Positions 32,514-41,549 of a DNA stretch of 64,000 nt are shown piece by piece. The notes under the pieces were generated by a model. The model saw only the letters and a program-made list of their open reading frames with translations. It had not been told where the DNA came from and ran no database searches. The stretch covers positions 496,001 through 560,000 of the forward strand of contig CAWAFX010000002.1 in assembly GCA_963781495.1 (NCBI GenBank). Direction: 5' to 3'. Origin of the DNA: Mayfieldus sp963781495. GTDB taxonomy: Bacteria; Actinomycetota; Thermoleophilia; Solirubrobacterales; 70-9. Made by a program: the position numbers and the translations under genes. Within the stretch, counting starts at the first letter, position 1, and every line of letters begins with the position of its first letter.

Positions 32514-33626
32514 GTGGCGTCAGAGCCATATACCGCGCCAACGCTGCAGCCGGGTAGCGGTCCGGCCGCGAAATCGCAGGGGTCGGATGACATTCCGATC
32601 GAGGGCCGAAGCCCCTGGTTCCTGGCTTGGCGCCGGCTGCGTCGCAACCGCGTCGCGCTCGGCTTTCTGGCCCTGTTCTTCCTCATCGTCATCTACTGCC
32701 TCGCCGCCCCTTACTGGGCAAAGCACGTCGCCCACACGGGTCCTGACCAGGAGCACCTGACCGCCAAGATCACCGTCGACGGGAAGAAGAAGGACGTCGT
32801 CAGCCCGACCGGCATTCCGATCGGGCCCCAGTTCTTCAAGGCCGGCGGCAAGTACTTCTTCGGTGCCGACCAGAACGGCCGCGACGTCATGGTCCGGCTC
32901 ATGTACGGGGGCAGGGTCTCGCTGTTCATCGGCATCGTCTCGGCCCTGGTGACGACGATCCTCGCGATCGTCTTCGGAATGATCTCCGGCTACAACCGCG
33001 GCTGGGCGGATGCGGTGATCTCACGCGCCATGGACGTGATCTGGGCTTTTCCGGTCCTACTGCTCGCCATCGGCCTCGGCACAGCGCTGGCGACATCGGG
33101 GTCCGGCTTGAAGATCGGGCCGATTTCGATACCCGACAACTCACTTTGGATCCCGATCCTGATCATCGGAATCGTCTACACGCCCTACATGGCGAGGCCG
33201 ATCCGCGGCGAGGTGCTGGCGCTGCGCGAGAAGGAGTTCGTCGAGGCCTCGATCGCCCAGGGCGCGGGGCCGCTGCGGATCATGTTCGGCGAGCTGCTGC
33301 CCAATCTCTGGACGACGATCATCGTCTTCTTCACCCTCAACATCGCCAACAACATGTTGCTCGAGTCGGCGCTCTCGTTCCTCGGTGCCGGCGTTCGCCC
33401 GCCGCAGTCCTCCTGGGGCAGCCTCTCCTCCGACGGATTTGAGGTCATCTACAGCGCCCCCCACCTGTGCCTGATCCCAGGCCTGATGATCGTTCTCACC
33501 GTGCTCTCGCTGAACGTCTTCGGCGACGGCCTGCGGGACGCGCTCGATCCCCGGGCGAAGATCCGCCTCGAGCAGCGCGGCGGCCGGGCCGAGCCGGAGA
33601 CCACCACAGCGGCAGCGGAGATCTGA
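32514..33626 (+). CDS. ABC importer permease, OppC/DppC type
   Basis: 370 residues from a GTG with GGAGGAGAG upstream. The first segment (RVALGFLALFFLIVIYCLAAPYW) is followed by a periplasmic loop with the FGADQNGRDVMVRLMYG block conserved in OppC proteins, then the permease EAA-like loop (EFVEASIAQGAGPLRIMFGELLPN) and a long charged tail. It pairs with the next gene. The stop overlaps the next ATG. Confidence 0.93.
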   Translation: MASEPYTAPTLQPGSGPAAKSQGSDDIPIEGRSPWFLAWRRLRRNRVALGFLALFFLIVIYCLAAPYWAKHVAHTGPDQEHLTAKITVDGKKKDVVSPTGIPIGPQFFKAGGKYFFGADQNGRDVMVRLMYGGRVSLFIGIVSALVTTILAIVFGMISGYNRGWADAVISRAMDVIWAFPVLLLAIGLGTALATSGSGLKIGPISIPDNSLWIPILIIGIVYTPYMARPIRGEVLALREKEFVEASIAQGAGPLRIMFGELLPNLWTTIIVFFTLNIANNMLLESALSFLGAGVRPPQSSWGSLSSDGFEVIYSAPHLCLIPGLMIVLTVLSLNVFGDGLRDALDPRAKIRLEQRGGRAEPETTTAAAEI

Positions 33627-34585
33627 TGGGCCGCTTCATCGTCCGCCGTCTGGTCGGGATGATCGCGGTGCTGTTCGCGATCTCGATCATCGTCTTCGTG
33701 ATCTTCAACGTGCTCCCGTCCGGCGACCCGGCCCACCGGCTGGCCGGTCGTCAGTCCACCCCGGAGCAGATCCGAGAGATCAACAAGACCTGGGGCTTCA
33801 ACGAGCCGCTCCCAACCCAGTACGTCGACACGATGAAGCAGATCTTCAGCGGCTCGCTGATCTCCTACAGCGACCAGACCAATGTCCTCGACCGGATCAA
33901 GCAGGGTCTGCCCGCGACCTTCTCGCTGGCGATAGGGGCCGCGGTGATCTGGATGTCGTTCGCCCTGGTTTTCGGCTACCTCAGCGCAGTCAAGGCCGGA
34001 AGATTCACCGACCGCGCCCTGACGATCCTGTCGCTGATCGGGATATCGATGCCGGTCTTCTTGATCGGGGCGGTGCTGCTGTTGTATCTGACCTTCAAGG
34101 TGCAGATCTTCCCGGCATCCGGATACGTCGGCCTGACCGTCAATCCCTGGCAATGGTTCACGCACCTGGTCCTGCCCTGGGTAACCCTCGCGGTGCTCTT
34201 CATCGGCTTCTACAGCCGGGTGCTGCGCTCCAACATGCTCGACGTGATGAACGAGGACTATGTGCGCACCGCGCGCGCCAAGGGACTGAGCGAGCGCCAG
34301 GTCCGGATCCGCCACGTCTTTCGCAACTCGCTGATCCCGGTGATCACCCTCTTCGGGCTCGACTTCGGCGCCGTGATCGGCGGCGGCGCGATCATCACCG
34401 AATTCATTTTCAGCCTCAACGGGGTCGGGCAGTACGCGGCCCAGTCGATCAACCAGCAGGATTTGCCGCCGGTGATGGCCGTGGTCATGCTCGGTGCCTT
34501 CTTCATCGTCTTCTTCAACACCCTGGTCGACGTGGCCTACGCCTGGCTCGACCCGCGGATCAGGCTCGGGACCTCAGCGGCATGA
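33626..34585 (+). CDS. ABC importer permease, OppB/DppB type
   Basis: 319 residues starting MGRFIVRRLVGMIAVLFAISIIVFVIFNVLPSGDP, the typical OppB N-terminus. It has the periplasmic loop, and the EAA loop EDYVRTARAKGLSERQVRIRHVFRNSLIPVITLFG. About six membrane segments. Its ATG overlaps the OppC stop (TGATG) and its stop overlaps the next ATPase ATG, so translation is coupled. Confidence 0.94.
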   Translation: MGRFIVRRLVGMIAVLFAISIIVFVIFNVLPSGDPAHRLAGRQSTPEQIREINKTWGFNEPLPTQYVDTMKQIFSGSLISYSDQTNVLDRIKQGLPATFSLAIGAAVIWMSFALVFGYLSAVKAGRFTDRALTILSLIGISMPVFLIGAVLLLYLTFKVQIFPASGYVGLTVNPWQWFTHLVLPWVTLAVLFIGFYSRVLRSNMLDVMNEDYVRTARAKGLSERQVRIRHVFRNSLIPVITLFGLDFGAVIGGGAIITEFIFSLNGVGQYAAQSINQQDLPPVMAVVMLGAFFIVFFNTLVDVAYAWLDPRIRLGTSAA

Positions 34586-35649
34586 GCATCGGCTCGAGCG
34601 ACGGCCGCAGCGTCGGGGGCAGCGGCCCCCTGCTCGTGGTCGAGGACCTCGCCGTCTCCTTCGCGACCGAGGACGGGCTGCTGCGCGCGGTCGACAACGT
34701 CTCCTTCTCGGTCACGGCCGGGGAGGTGCTGGCGATCGTCGGCGAATCCGGCAGCGGCAAGAGCGTCACCGCTCAGACGGTCATGGGCCTGACCCGCTCC
34801 CCCAACGCCCGGATCGAGGGCAGGGTCGAGTATCAGGGCCGCAACCTGCTCAGCGCCCACGACGAGGACCTGCAGGGAATCCGCGGCGCCGAGGTGGCGA
34901 TGATCTTCCAGGACCCGATGACCTCGCTGAACCCCGTCTACCGGGTCGGCAATCAAATCGTCGAGGCGATTCAGGCCCACGAAGACATCAGCGACAGGGA
35001 CGCGATGAATCGGGCTGAGGACCTCCTGCGCTCGGTCGGGATCCCAAACCCGGAGCGGCGGGTGCACGAATACCCGCATGAGTTCTCGGGCGGCATGCGC
35101 CAGCGGGCGATGATCGCGATGGGGCTGTCGCTGGAGCCGCAGATCCTGATCGCCGACGAGCCGACCACTGCCCTCGACGTCACGATCCAGGCGCAGATCA
35201 TCCGCCTGCTCGAGGAGCTGAACCGCGACCGCGGCCTGGCGGTGATCCTGATCACCCACGACCTCGGGGTCGTCGCCGAGATCGCCGACCGCGTCGTCGT
35301 CATGTACGGCGGACGGGTCGTCGAGGAGGGGACCCTCGACGAGATCTTCTACGACCCCCAGCACCCATACACCTGGGGCCTGCTCGGCTCGCTGACCCGG
35401 CTCGACCGCCCGCGCCCGAAGCGGCTGCCCCAGATCCGGGGCCTGCCGCCGTCGCTGCTGCATCCCCCCGAAGGTTGCCACTTCCGGCCGCGCTGCCCGC
35501 ACGAGTTCAACAAGTGCACGAAGGTGCCGGAGCTGAAGGCGCGCGTTGAAGAAGCGCCACGGCACTGCGACCGCTGCTGGCTGGATCCGCAGCAAAAGCG
35601 CGAGGAGCGCGAGGTCGAGGGCCGGATCGGCCTGGAGGCGCCGGCGTGA
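34582..35649 (+). CDS. ABC importer ATP-binding protein, OppD/DppD type
   Basis: 355 residues. Walker A (GESGSGKS), signature (EFSGGMRQRAMIAMGL), Walker B (ILIADEPTTALDV) and H-loop (ILITHDLGVVAEIADR) are complete. The C-terminal oligopeptide-type extension ends in a Cys-rich motif (CHFRPRCPHEFNKC, HCDRCW), which in OppD/DppD relatives binds an iron-sulfur cluster. The ATG overlaps the OppB stop and the TGA overlaps the next GTG. Confidence 0.95.
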   Translation: MSIGSSDGRSVGGSGPLLVVEDLAVSFATEDGLLRAVDNVSFSVTAGEVLAIVGESGSGKSVTAQTVMGLTRSPNARIEGRVEYQGRNLLSAHDEDLQGIRGAEVAMIFQDPMTSLNPVYRVGNQIVEAIQAHEDISDRDAMNRAEDLLRSVGIPNPERRVHEYPHEFSGGMRQRAMIAMGLSLEPQILIADEPTTALDVTIQAQIIRLLEELNRDRGLAVILITHDLGVVAEIADRVVVMYGGRVVEEGTLDEIFYDPQHPYTWGLLGSLTRLDRPRPKRLPQIRGLPPSLLHPPEGCHFRPRCPHEFNKCTKVPELKARVEEAPRHCDRCWLDPQQKREEREVEGRIGLEAPA

Positions 35650-36752
35650 GCTCCGACGGCCAGCAGCCGCTCACCCACTCCGACGAGGCGCCGCTTCTGG
35701 AGGTGCGCCACCTCGTCAAGCACTTCCCGATCAAATCTGGAGTGCTGATCGACCGCGAGGTCGCAAGCGTCAAGGCGGTCGACGACGTCAGCCTGACGGT
35801 CAACCGCGGCGAGACGCTCGGCCTGGTCGGCGAGTCGGGCTGTGGCAAGTCGACCCTCTGCCGCACGATCATGCAGCTCTTGTCGCCGACCTCTGGCTCG
35901 GTCAAGTTCGAGGGCAAGGAGATGGCCGGCGCCTCGCGCCGCGCCCTGCGCCCGCTGCGCCGCGAGATGCAGATGATCTTCCAGGACCCCTATGCGTCGC
36001 TGAACCCCCGCAAGCGGGTCGGCCAGATCGTCGGCGACCCGCTGAAGCTCCAGGGCGTCGCCTCGGGAGACGACCTCAAAAAGCGCGTTCAGGAGCTTCT
36101 CGACCGGGTCGGGCTCAGCGCCGAGCACTACAACCGCTACCCGCACGAGTTCTCCGGCGGTCAGCGGCAGCGGATCGGGATCGCCCGCGCGCTGGCCCTG
36201 CGCCCGAAGCTGATCGTCGCCGATGAGCCGGTCTCCGCCCTCGACGTCTCGATCCAGGCCCAGATCATCAACCTCCTCGACGACCTCCAGGACGAGTTCG
36301 GCCTCACCTACATCTTCGTCGCCCACGACCTCGGCGTCGTCCGCCATGTCTCCGACCGGATCGCGGTCATGTACCTGGGCAAGGTGGTCGAGACCGCCCC
36401 CGCGGACAAGCTCTACACCGACCCCGTCCATCCCTACACGGTGGCGCTGCTGTCGGCAGTGCCGATCCCGGACCCGAAGGAGAACAGGGCCCGCGAGCCG
36501 CTGGTCCTCGAGGGCGACGTGCCGAGCCCGATCGACCCCCCTTCGGCCTGCCGCTTTCACACCCGCTGCCCCTACGCGACCGAGGTCTGCAGCGAACAGG
36601 AGCCGCCGCTGCGCGACTTCGACGCCGGCCGCATCGCGGCCTGCCACCACCCCCAGAACGTCAGCTCAGCCCAGGCCAGCGGGGCCGAAGTCGTGCCCGA
36701 GAGCCCGAAGAGCGCCGGCGAGGCTCCGCTCGGGGCTCCGACACCGGCCTAG
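35646..36752 (+). CDS. ABC importer ATP-binding protein, OppF/DppF type
   Basis: 368 residues from a GTG overlapping the previous stop. Walker A (GESGCGKS), Q-loop (MIFQDPYASLNPRK), signature (HEFSGGQRQRIGIARALAL), Walker B (LIVADEPVSALDV) and H-loop (FVAHDLGVVRHVSDR) are present. The C-terminal Cys motif (CRFHTRCPYATEVC) matches the family. The ATPase heterodimer with the preceding gene drives uptake. The tail after residue 330 is low-complexity. Confidence 0.95.
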   Translation: MSSDGQQPLTHSDEAPLLEVRHLVKHFPIKSGVLIDREVASVKAVDDVSLTVNRGETLGLVGESGCGKSTLCRTIMQLLSPTSGSVKFEGKEMAGASRRALRPLRREMQMIFQDPYASLNPRKRVGQIVGDPLKLQGVASGDDLKKRVQELLDRVGLSAEHYNRYPHEFSGGQRQRIGIARALALRPKLIVADEPVSALDVSIQAQIINLLDDLQDEFGLTYIFVAHDLGVVRHVSDRIAVMYLGKVVETAPADKLYTDPVHPYTVALLSAVPIPDPKENRAREPLVLEGDVPSPIDPPSACRFHTRCPYATEVCSEQEPPLRDFDAGRIAACHHPQNVSSAQASGAEVVPESPKSAGEAPLGAPTPA

Positions 36753-36763
36753 CCCGCCCGCTG

Positions 36764-37255
36764 GTGAGCCTGCGAGTCGCGGTCATCGCGGATACCCACA
36801 TGCCGCGCGGCGAGCGCCGCCTGCCCCCGAGCTGCGTCGAGGCGATCGCCGAATCGGACCTGCTCCTTCACGCCGGCGACTTCGCGAGCGAGGAGGTCAT
36901 CGAGGAGCTGGAGCGGATCGGCCCGCCGCTGCAGGCGGTGCACGGCAACGTCGACTCGCCAGAGCTTCAGCGGCGGCTGCCCGCGGAGCTCGAACTCTCA
37001 CTGGAGGGAGTCGAGCTGGCGATGGTCCACGACGCGGGACCGGCGGCGGGCCGCGTCGAACGCCTGCGGGGACGGTTCCCGGCAGCCGACGCGGTCGTCT
37101 TCGGCCACTCCCACCTTCCCCTGCACGAGCGCTCCGGCGGCTTTCAGATCTTCAACCCCGGCAGCCCGACCGAACGGCGGCGGGCGCCGCGCCACACGAT
37201 GGGGATCGCCGAGCTGGCCGGCGGCGAGATTCGCTTCCGGCACCTGAGGCTGTAA
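36764..37255 (+). CDS. Metallophosphoesterase of the YfcE/MJ0936 type
   Basis: 163 residues from a GTG. Metal ligands are seen in VIADTHMPRG, LLHAGDFASEEV, AVHGNVDSPE, and the C-terminal HSHLPLHE, then FNPGSPTERR. This set is typical of small YfcE-like phosphodiesterases. The substrate is unknown. It starts 12 bp after the importer ATPase and could be cotranscribed. Confidence 0.9.
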   Translation: MSLRVAVIADTHMPRGERRLPPSCVEAIAESDLLLHAGDFASEEVIEELERIGPPLQAVHGNVDSPELQRRLPAELELSLEGVELAMVHDAGPAAGRVERLRGRFPAADAVVFGHSHLPLHERSGGFQIFNPGSPTERRRAPRHTMGIAELAGGEIRFRHLRL

Positions 37256-37284
37256 GCGAGCCGCGGCTGTCCTAGGCTGAACGG

Positions 37285-38367
37285 ATGGCCCGCAAGCTGC
37301 AGGAGTACCGCTCCAAGCGCGACTTCGAGCGCACCAGCGAGCCGCGCGGCGAGGAGGGGCGGCCGGCCGAGCCGGCGGCAAGCGGCCGCTTCGTCGTCCA
37401 CCAGCACAACGCCCGCAACCTGCACTGGGACCTGCGGCTGGAGCACGAGGGCGTCCTGCTCTCCTGGGCGCTGCCGCGGGGGGTTCCCCAGCTTCCCGAC
37501 CGGGCCGCCAACCGCCTCGCGGTCCACACCGAGGACCACCCGCTGCAGTACATCGACTTTCACGGCGAGATCCCGCAGGGCGAGTACGGGGCCGGGGAGA
37601 TGACGATCTGGGACAGCGGCACCTACGAGGCCGAGAAGCTGCGCTCGGATGAGGTGATCGCGACCTTCGACGGCGAGCGGATGCGGGGTCGGTACGTCCT
37701 ATTTCAGACCCGTGGCAAGAACTGGATGATCCACCGCATGGACCCGCCCGAGGATCCGGAGCGGGTGCTGATACCCGACGACCTGCGCCCGATGCTCCCG
37801 CACCGCGGAGAGCTTCCGGCCGAGCAGGAGCAGTTCGGGTACGAGATCGCCTGGGGCGGGCTGCGGACCATGCTCTGGAGCGAGCCGGGGCACATCCGCA
37901 AGGCCGAGGCGCGCGGGCTCGACGACGTGATCGAGCGCTTCCCCGAGCTGCGCGGGATCGCCAGGACTCTGGGCTCGAACGATGCGGTGCTGGACGGGGA
38001 GGTCGTCGTCCTCGACCGGGAGGGAAAGCCGAATCCGGAGTCCTTGCGGGAGCGCAAGGCGGCCCGATCGGACTCCGTCGCCCGGCGCCTGGCGCGCCAG
38101 AAGCCGGCGACGATGATGCTCTTCGACCTTCCCTTCGTCGACGGCCACCCGCTGCTGGAGCTTCCCTACGAGGAACGGCGCCAACACCTGCAGGAGCTGG
38201 AGCTCGAGGCCGAGGCCTGGCAGACGCCGGCCAACCACGTCGGCGAGGGCGACCGGCTGCTCGCCGCCGCTCGCGAGCGGGGACTGGCCGGCCTGGTTGC
38301 GAAGCGGCTCGGCTCGCCCTACGAACCCGGGCGGCGCAGCGAGCACTGGATCAAGGTCGAAGCGTGA
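37285..38367 (+). CDS. LigD-like 3'-phosphoesterase fused to a ligase domain lacking the catalytic lysine
   Basis: 360 residues. Residues 1-155 are a LigD 3'-phosphoesterase domain: FVVHQHNARNLHWDLRLEHEGVLLSWALPRGVP, VHTEDHPLQYIDFHGEIPQGEYGAG and KNWMIHRMD, with the conserved His/Asp/Glu metal ligands. Residues 180-360 resemble an ATP-dependent DNA ligase. The motif I lysine (K-x-D-G) is replaced by W-G-G in YEIAWGGLRTMLW, while motifs II-like GEVVVLD, IV-like FDLPFVDG and V (LVAKRLGSPYEPGRRSEHWIKVE) are kept. The ligase half is therefore likely inactive and may be structural. Its stop overlaps the next ligase GTG. Confidence 0.9.
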   Translation: MARKLQEYRSKRDFERTSEPRGEEGRPAEPAASGRFVVHQHNARNLHWDLRLEHEGVLLSWALPRGVPQLPDRAANRLAVHTEDHPLQYIDFHGEIPQGEYGAGEMTIWDSGTYEAEKLRSDEVIATFDGERMRGRYVLFQTRGKNWMIHRMDPPEDPERVLIPDDLRPMLPHRGELPAEQEQFGYEIAWGGLRTMLWSEPGHIRKAEARGLDDVIERFPELRGIARTLGSNDAVLDGEVVVLDREGKPNPESLRERKAARSDSVARRLARQKPATMMLFDLPFVDGHPLLELPYEERRQHLQELELEAEAWQTPANHVGEGDRLLAAARERGLAGLVAKRLGSPYEPGRRSEHWIKVEA

Positions 38368-39314
38368 AGCTGCCGCTGAAGCCGCCGATCAAGCCGCAGC
38401 TGGCGCTGACCCGCAAGCAGCTCCCCGAGGGCGAGGAGTGGGTCTACGAGCCGAAGCTGGACGGGTTCCGGGCGATCGTCTTCGTCGACGGCGAGGAGTC
38501 CTACATCCAGTCACGCAGCGGCAAGCCGCTGAGCCGCTATTTCCCCGAGCTCCGCTTCCCGCCCGGTCGCTACGTCGTCGACGGCGAGCTGGTGATCCGC
38601 GACGACGACGGCAACGTCACCTTCGACGCCCTGCAGATGCGCCTGCACCCCGCCGAGTCGCGGATCAACCTGCTGGCGAAGGAGATCCCGGCGAGCTTCG
38701 TCGCCTTCGACCTGCTCGCCGAGGAGAACGAGAAGCTGCTGAAAAAGCCGCTGCGCGAGCGCCGCCAACGGCTCGAGGTGCTGGCCAAGCGCGACGGCAT
38801 CGTCGAGCTCACCCCGCTGACCGCCGACGCCGCCGAAGCGGAGAAATGGCTGCGCAGCTCCGAGGGCGTGATGGCGAAGCAGCTCGATGCGCAATACATC
38901 CCCGGCGAGCGCAAGGGGATGGCGAAGGTAAAGCGCGAGCGCACGATCGACTGCGTGGTGCTGGGCTGGCGGCCCGGCAAGGAGGAGGGGACCGTGGGCT
39001 CGCTGATCCTCGGCCTCTACGACGGTGACGAGCTGCGGCCGGTCGGCCACATCTCGGGCTTCAGCGCCAAGGCCAAGCGCGACCTGCGCAAGATGCTTAA
39101 GCCGTTGGAGAGCGGTGAGCGCGGCAGTGCCGAGCCGAGCCGCTGGGCGGCCGGGCGCGACCTCGAGTGGGTCGCCCTGCGGCCCGAGCTGGTGATCGAG
39201 GTCGGATACGACCACGCCGCGGCGGGCCGGATCCGGCACGGGACCCGCTTCCTGCGCTTCCGCGACGACAAGGAGCCGCGCGAGTGCCGCTTCGAGGACC
39301 TGGAGCAGACCTGA
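38364..39314 (+). CDS. ATP-dependent DNA ligase (LigC/LigD-ligase type)
   Basis: 316 residues from a GTG overlapping the previous TGA. The nucleotidyl lysine is in motif I (YEPKLDGFR). Motifs III (VDGELVIRDDDG), IV (EGVMAKQLDAQY) and V (AKVKRERTIDCVVLGW) are intact, and the C-terminal OB-fold ends in LEWVALRPELVIEVGYDHAAAGRIRHGTRFLRFRDDKEP. It is the working partner of the degenerate ligase upstream. No Ku or primase-polymerase gene lies in this window, so a link to end joining is likely but not shown. Confidence 0.95.
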   Translation: MKLPLKPPIKPQLALTRKQLPEGEEWVYEPKLDGFRAIVFVDGEESYIQSRSGKPLSRYFPELRFPPGRYVVDGELVIRDDDGNVTFDALQMRLHPAESRINLLAKEIPASFVAFDLLAEENEKLLKKPLRERRQRLEVLAKRDGIVELTPLTADAAEAEKWLRSSEGVMAKQLDAQYIPGERKGMAKVKRERTIDCVVLGWRPGKEEGTVGSLILGLYDGDELRPVGHISGFSAKAKRDLRKMLKPLESGERGSAEPSRWAAGRDLEWVALRPELVIEVGYDHAAAGRIRHGTRFLRFRDDKEPRECRFEDLEQT

Positions 39315-39316
39315 CG

Positions 39317-40468
39317 ATGGCCGTATCCAGAGTCGACCAGACCCAGCAGCGGGCGCGCTTCGACGTGCCCGACGAGATCGCCTACTTCAACTCCGCCAGC
39401 CTGGCCCCGCCCCTGCGCTCGGTGCGTGCCGCCGGCGAGGTGGCCCTGGCGCGCAGCGGCGCTCCCTGGCGGATCTCCAGCCGCGACTGGTTCACCGAGG
39501 TCGAGCGGCTGCGGGAGCTGTTCGCGAAGCTGATCGGCGCCGGTCCCGACTCGGTTGCACTGGTGCCCGCCTCGAGCTACGGGCTGGCGATCGCGGCGGC
39601 CAACCTCGAGGCCGGGCCCGGCGAGCGGGTGCTGGTGCTCGACGAGGAGTATCCGTCGGGGATCTACACCTGGCGAGCCTTCGTGCGCCGCCGCGGCGTT
39701 GAGCTTCACACCGTGCGCCGGGAGCCCGGCCAGGACTGGACCGACGCGATCATCGCGGCGCTGGACGAGCGCACCGCGGTCGTCTCGGTGCCGAATGTCC
39801 ACTGGACCAACGGCGCCCTGATCGATCTCCCTGCCGTCGCCGACCGGGCCCGCGAGCTCGGCGCGGCACTGGCCATCGACGCCTCGCAGTCGGCCGGCGC
39901 GATGCCGATCGACGTCTCCGAGCTGCGGCCCGACTTCCTCGTCTGCGTCGGCTACAAGTGGCTTCTCGGCCCCTACAGCCTCGGCTACCTCTACATCGAT
40001 GAGCGCCACCACGGCGGCCGGCCGCTGGAGCACAACTGGATCGCCCGCGAGGGGGCGGAGCGCTTCGACCGTCTGGTCGACTACACCGATGAGCTGCAGC
40101 CGGGCGCGCGCCGCTTTGACGTCGGCGAGCGGACCAACTTCGTGCTCACGCCGATGGCGATCGCGGCCCTGGAACAGCTCCTCGATTGGTCGGTGCCGGG
40201 AATCGCCACCGCCCTGGCAGAGGTGACGGGCGCGATCGAGGCCGGTGCCCAGGCTCGCGACCTGCCCGCGATCTCCGCCGCGCAGCGGGGTCCGCACATG
40301 ATCGGGATCGAGCTGCCGGCTGCCGAACCGGACCGGATCGTCGCCGGACTGGCCGAGCGCAATGTCTTCGCCGGCCTGCGCTCGTCATGGCTGCGCGTCG
40401 CCCCCCACCTCCACACCCGTCCTGCTGACGTGGAACGACTGTTCGCCGCCCTGGACGAACTTCTCTAG
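39317..40468 (+). CDS. Class V aminotransferase-fold enzyme
   Basis: 383 residues. N-terminal AYFNSASLAPPLRSV, the PLP-binding region VVSVPNVHWTNGALID..AIDASQSAGAMPID, and the lysine-bearing block CVGYKWLLGPYSLGYLYID (Lys of GYKW) are clear. The C-terminus (FAGLRSSWLRVAPHLHTRPADVERLFAALDEL) is normal. It groups with kynureninase-like/cysteine-desulfurase-like proteins; no substrate is assigned. It starts 2 bp after the ligase stop and overlaps the convergent radical SAM gene by 4 bp. Confidence 0.88.
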   Translation: MAVSRVDQTQQRARFDVPDEIAYFNSASLAPPLRSVRAAGEVALARSGAPWRISSRDWFTEVERLRELFAKLIGAGPDSVALVPASSYGLAIAAANLEAGPGERVLVLDEEYPSGIYTWRAFVRRRGVELHTVRREPGQDWTDAIIAALDERTAVVSVPNVHWTNGALIDLPAVADRARELGAALAIDASQSAGAMPIDVSELRPDFLVCVGYKWLLGPYSLGYLYIDERHHGGRPLEHNWIAREGAERFDRLVDYTDELQPGARRFDVGERTNFVLTPMAIAALEQLLDWSVPGIATALAEVTGAIEAGAQARDLPAISAAQRGPHMIGIELPAAEPDRIVAGLAERNVFAGLRSSWLRVAPHLHTRPADVERLFAALDELL

Positions 40469-41517
40469 AAGAGCGAGCCCTGGCGCTCGTGCCCGCGGGT
40501 CCTGTCACGAGGAGGACGCTTTCCGGCCGTGCTCCCCTGTGCGCGCGGTCCGGAAACCGCCCTCCTCGCACCACCCGCGGACCCGCGTCGCCGGTTTCGC
40601 CCCCAGCCTTTGACCAGGCTGCCGAGACGTTGGCGCTCCTTGGAGGGGAGATAGGCCCCGCCCGCATAGAGCTGCTCGTAGCGGGGCAGCAGATCGGGGC
40701 GCTTCTCCTGCAGCCAGCCGAAGAAGACGTCGCGGACCTCCCCTCGCAGGTGCAGCCCGGTCGAGGCGACGAAGCTGGCGCCGGCCTCGCGCGCCTGTTC
40801 GACCAGCGGCTCGACCTGCTCGGGGTCGTCGTTTATGCCCGGCATCAGCGGCATCACCAGGACCCCGGAGTCGATGCCGCGGCGGTTGAGCTCCGCGACC
40901 GCCTCCAGCCGCGCCCGCGGATGCGGCGTGTGGGGCTCGGTCTGGCGCCAGACCTTCTCGTCAAGGGTCGGCACCGAGAGGTTCACGGTCGCCCCAGCCG
41001 CGGCCGCCATCTCGACGTACTGCTCGATGTCGCGCAGCACCAGCGGCGACTTGGTCAGCACCGATACCGGGGTCCGCGCCCCGTGGAGGTCGGCCAGGAC
41101 CTCGGGCATCATCCGGTAACGGCTCTCGACCCACTGGTAGGGATCGGTGTTGGTCCCGATCGCGACCAGCTCCCGCCTCCAGCTCGCCCGCGCCAGCTCG
41201 GCCCGCAGGACCTCGGGCGCGTTGACCTTGACGATGATCTCGCGCTCGAAGTCGCGGCCGGCATTGAAGTCGAGATAGGTATGGGTCGAGCGGGCGAAGC
41301 AATAGGTACAGGCATGCGTGCAGCCTCGGAAGAGGTTGATCGTCCAGTTGAAGCCGAAGCGGCTGTTGGGCACGTGGTTGAGCGCCGACTTGGCGCGGAC
41401 CTCGTGGAAGCGGATCCCCATCGCTTCCGGCGCGTCGAAGGTGCGGACGGTCTCGACCTCCATCCCCGGCAGCGCGGCTTCGCGCTGCGAAACGACCCTC
41501 TGCTCATCCCAGCGCAT
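40465..41517 (-). CDS. Rv2578c-family radical SAM protein (SplB-related)
   Basis: 350 residues. The 4Fe-4S motif CTHACTYC (Cx3Cx2C) and the long conserved blocks SALNHVPNSRFGFNWTINLFRGCTHACTYCFARSTHTYLDFNAGRDFEREIIVKVN and IGTNTDPYQWVESRYRMMPEVL are typical of the family. SPL-like proteins repair DNA photoproducts, but this branch has no assigned reaction. The C-terminal 50 residues are basic (RNRRRGSAGGARRAVSGPRAQ), suggesting nucleic-acid contact. Confidence 0.93.
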   Translation of the reverse strand: MRWDEQRVVSQREAALPGMEVETVRTFDAPEAMGIRFHEVRAKSALNHVPNSRFGFNWTINLFRGCTHACTYCFARSTHTYLDFNAGRDFEREIIVKVNAPEVLRAELARASWRRELVAIGTNTDPYQWVESRYRMMPEVLADLHGARTPVSVLTKSPLVLRDIEQYVEMAAAAGATVNLSVPTLDEKVWRQTEPHTPHPRARLEAVAELNRRGIDSGVLVMPLMPGINDDPEQVEPLVEQAREAGASFVASTGLHLRGEVRDVFFGWLQEKRPDLLPRYEQLYAGGAYLPSKERQRLGSLVKGWGRNRRRGSAGGARRAVSGPRAQGSTAGKRPPRDRTRGHERQGSLF

Positions 41518-41549
41518 CGAACGTATGTTCGCAGAGCGACGGGACGGGT

